From: Nitrospira sp.
GTDB taxonomy: Bacteria; Nitrospirota; Nitrospiria; Nitrospirales; Nitrospiraceae
Length of the DNA: 6,435 nucleotides
NCBI GenBank assembly: GCA_030456405.1
Contig: JAKDNQ010000127.1
Span: 1-6,435 of the forward strand
Direction: 5' to 3'
Shown here piece by piece: positions 5,067 through 6,435 of the stretch. Position 1 is the stretch's first letter. Every line of letters begins with the position of its first letter. The translations under genes and the position numbers were made by a program. Below the pieces are notes generated by a model, which saw only the letters and a list, made by a program, of their open reading frames with translations, was not told where the DNA came from and searched no databases.

Positions 5067-6435
5067 ATGTGGCGTTTCTTTTACAATACGGTGTTGTTGG
5101 CTGTGTCGCCGCTTATCGTGGCGGTCTTGTTGTCCAAGCCACGGTGTCGTCGTGGATTGCCGCAAAGGCTCGGACTAAAAGATTGTCTATCTAGTCTATC
5201 TGGTCTGTCTAGTCTATCTGGTCGACAAGACAGACCAGATAGACCGGATAGACCAGACAGACAAGATGAACCAGCCCAACCAGTCATTTGGATTCACGCT
5301 GTTTCTCTCGGTGAAGTGGTGGCGGTCACGCCGCTTGTCAACGAGCTACATCGCCGGCACCCGTCGTACCGCCTGGTGGTATCGACGGTCACTGAGACTG
5401 GACGTGAAGCGGTGGAGCAACGGCTGGCCGGTGTGGCAGACCACTGTTACGCGCCGCTCGATTTCCCCTGGGTCGTTTCCCGTTTCATAGAACGACTGCA
5501 ACCCCGCCTGTATTTGTTTGTCGAGACCGAACTCTGGCCGAATCTTTTGTCGCATCTGCGTCGGCGCGGAGTGCCGGCTGCCCTCGTGAACGGCCGGCTC
5601 TCAACCCGGTCTTTCACGCGACAGCAATGGGCGCCCGTGCGATCGTTCTATCGGACGATGTTACAGACGCTCAGTCTCTGCCTGATGCAGTCGGACCGGG
5701 ATGTCGAACGTATCGTTGCGCTGGGAGCAGAGGCTTCGCGAGTCAGGCGAACAGGAAATATCAAGTTCGACCAGCCGATACCGGACGTTATAGAGGGTGG
5801 GACGGTCAGGGCTCATCTTGGGCTTCAAGATACAGAGCGACTGTTTGTGGCAGGGAGTACGCATCCTGGTGAAGAAGAGATCCTTGTGGAATGCTATCGG
5901 GCGCTCGTGGCTCGCTATCCTTCAGCGGTCTTGCTCATCGCTCCTCGGCATATTGAACGCGCGGAGTCAGTGGAGACGATGATTCGGGCGCGTGGGCTCG
6001 CGGCGCAGCGGCGGAGTACCATGGGGCAGGTCGGTGTATTACGGTCGACTGACCCCCGTGTGCTGGTGCTCGATACGCGAGGCGAATTGGCTGCGATCTA
6101 CCGGGAGGCGGTGGTGGCGTTTGTTGGAGGCACACTCGTGCCGATCGGGGGACACAATTTGCTGGAACCAGCTCAGTGGGCGAAACCGGTGTTGTTCGGC
6201 CTCTATACCGATCACTGTGCGGAGATTGCAGATCTCCTCATCCAAGCAGGAGGGGGCCGTCGGGTCCTCCAGGCGGAGGAGCTTACACAACACGTCATCG
6301 CCCTATTCTCCAATGACGAGGAACGGGAGCGGATGGGCCGGTCGGCTCGTCAGGTGGTCGAACAGAACCAGGGCGCTTTGCAACGGACGCTGGACGCCAT
6401 CGATAGGCTTTTGACGCCGCAGCAAGGCAAAGCCG
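5067..6435 (+). CDS. waaA: WaaA/KdtA, 3-deoxy-D-manno-octulosonic acid (Kdo) transferase, 3' end outside window
   Basis: The frame from ATG 5067 is open to the window edge (456 codons). WaaA is a GT30 enzyme on the inner membrane that transfers Kdo from CMP-Kdo to lipid IVA. MWRFFYNTVLLAVSPLIVAVLL is the N-terminal membrane anchor. Next come IHAVSLGE (76-83; Glu83 is the catalytic base position), VETELWPN (152-159), VNGRLS (174-179), TGNIKFD (229-235), GSTHPGEE (263-270), APRH (292-295), FVGGTLVPIGGHNLLEP (352-368) and QNQGALQR (433-440). E. coli WaaA (425 residues) ends about 20 residues after that last motif, so only a few residues are missing here. Residues about 40-66 come from a palindromic repeat, making the loop between RLGL and VIWIHAVS about 20 residues longer than in E. 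coli. No Shine-Dalgarno is visible, because the upstream hairpin repeat occupies that place. How many Kdo units it adds cannot be told from sequence. Confidence 0.95.
   Translation, partial: MWRFFYNTVLLAVSPLIVAVLLSKPRCRRGLPQRLGLKDCLSSLSGLSSLSGRQDRPDRPDRPDRQDEPAQPVIWIHAVSLGEVVAVTPLVNELHRRHPSYRLVVSTVTETGREAVEQRLAGVADHCYAPLDFPWVVSRFIERLQPRLYLFVETELWPNLLSHLRRRGVPAALVNGRLSTRSFTRQQWAPVRSFYRTMLQTLSLCLMQSDRDVERIVALGAEASRVRRTGNIKFDQPIPDVIEGGTVRAHLGLQDTERLFVAGSTHPGEEEILVECYRALVARYPSAVLLIAPRHIERAESVETMIRARGLAAQRRSTMGQVGVLRSTDPRVLVLDTRGELAAIYREAVVAFVGGTLVPIGGHNLLEPAQWAKPVLFGLYTDHCAEIADLLIQAGGGRRVLQAEELTQHVIALFSNDEERERMGRSARQVVEQNQGALQRTLDAIDRLLTPQQGKA
5183..5264 (+). repeat. 82-bp palindrome of 9-bp units inserted in frame in waaA
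   Basis: Two 41-base arms, 5183-5223 and 5224-5264, are inverted copies matching at 34 of 41 positions by eye, with no loop (centre GTC|GAC). Each arm is made of degenerate 9-bp units: TCTATCTAG, TCTATCTGG and TCTGTCTAG on the left, and CAGACCAGA, TAGACCGGA and TAGACCAGA on the right. The period is three codons, so the frame is kept: the left arm reads LSSLSGLSSLSG and the right arm RQDRPDRPDRPDRQD. The frame used is free of stops, although one frame of each arm would hit TAG. The layout recalls in-frame palindromic elements such as those of Rickettsia, without implying homology. Confidence 0.85.

Noticed and set aside
5081..5287. Minus-strand open frame with LSG and PDR repeats
   Set aside because: It is the mirror of the palindrome in waaA: an inverted repeat gives similar peptides on both strands. 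The plus strand carries an unmistakable WaaA.
5992..6414. Plus-strand 140-codon open frame, and similar ones at 5266-5490 and 5627-5872
   Set aside because: All are out-of-frame shadows of waaA, whose true frame is open from 5067 to the window edge and holds all family motifs.

Overview
The window is one stretch of a plus-strand lipid A/LPS operon from a Gram-negative bacterium. It reads, in order: the 3' end of lpxI, a Gfo/Idh/MocA oxidoreductase, lpxB, an msbA-type ABC flippase, a DUF374 acyltransferase (LpxJ-like), and waaA/kdtA running off the right edge. The use of LpxI, the oxidoreductase inside the lpx cluster, the DUF374 enzyme instead of an LpxL/M type, the high-GC codon use and the short palindromic intergenic repeats together suggest a Nitrospirota (Nitrospira-like) genome. 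That placement is an impression from gene order and protein wording, not a search result.

Layout. 1-339: LpxI C-terminus. 336-363: four tandem heptamers that begin in the lpxI stop codon. 403-1368: oxidoreductase. 1369-1467: 99-base spacer with only a weak hairpin. 1468-2595: lpxB. 2583-4328: msbA, overlapping lpxB by 13 bases. 4321-4994: acyltransferase, overlapping msbA by 8 bases, with its reading frame broken at a run of nine A. 4995-5066: a spacer that is almost entirely one hairpin-forming repeat. 5067-6435: waaA, complete except for its last few residues, carrying an in-frame palindromic repeat element at 5183-5264. There is no gene-free stretch longer than 300 bases.

How the genes work together. 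LpxI makes lipid X from UDP-2,3-diacylglucosamine. LpxB condenses lipid X with its UDP precursor into the lipid A disaccharide. WaaA adds Kdo. The DUF374 enzyme probably adds a secondary acyl chain, and MsbA flips the product across the inner membrane. LpxK is not present here and could lie just beyond the right edge. The oxidoreductase may be a GnnA-type enzyme making a 3-amino sugar precursor for amide-linked lipid A; this is an inference from position.

The points most worth a second look are: (1) the A9 tract in the acyltransferase, which forms an A_AAA_AAC slippery heptamer in the correct phase with hairpins downstream, and whose -1 frame restores the conserved C-terminus; (2) the 82-bp palindrome of 9-bp units inserted in frame in waaA, encoding Leu-Ser-Ser/Gly and then Pro-Asp-Arg repeats just before the catalytic motif; and (3) a second, unrelated palindromic repeat directly against the waaA start codon.
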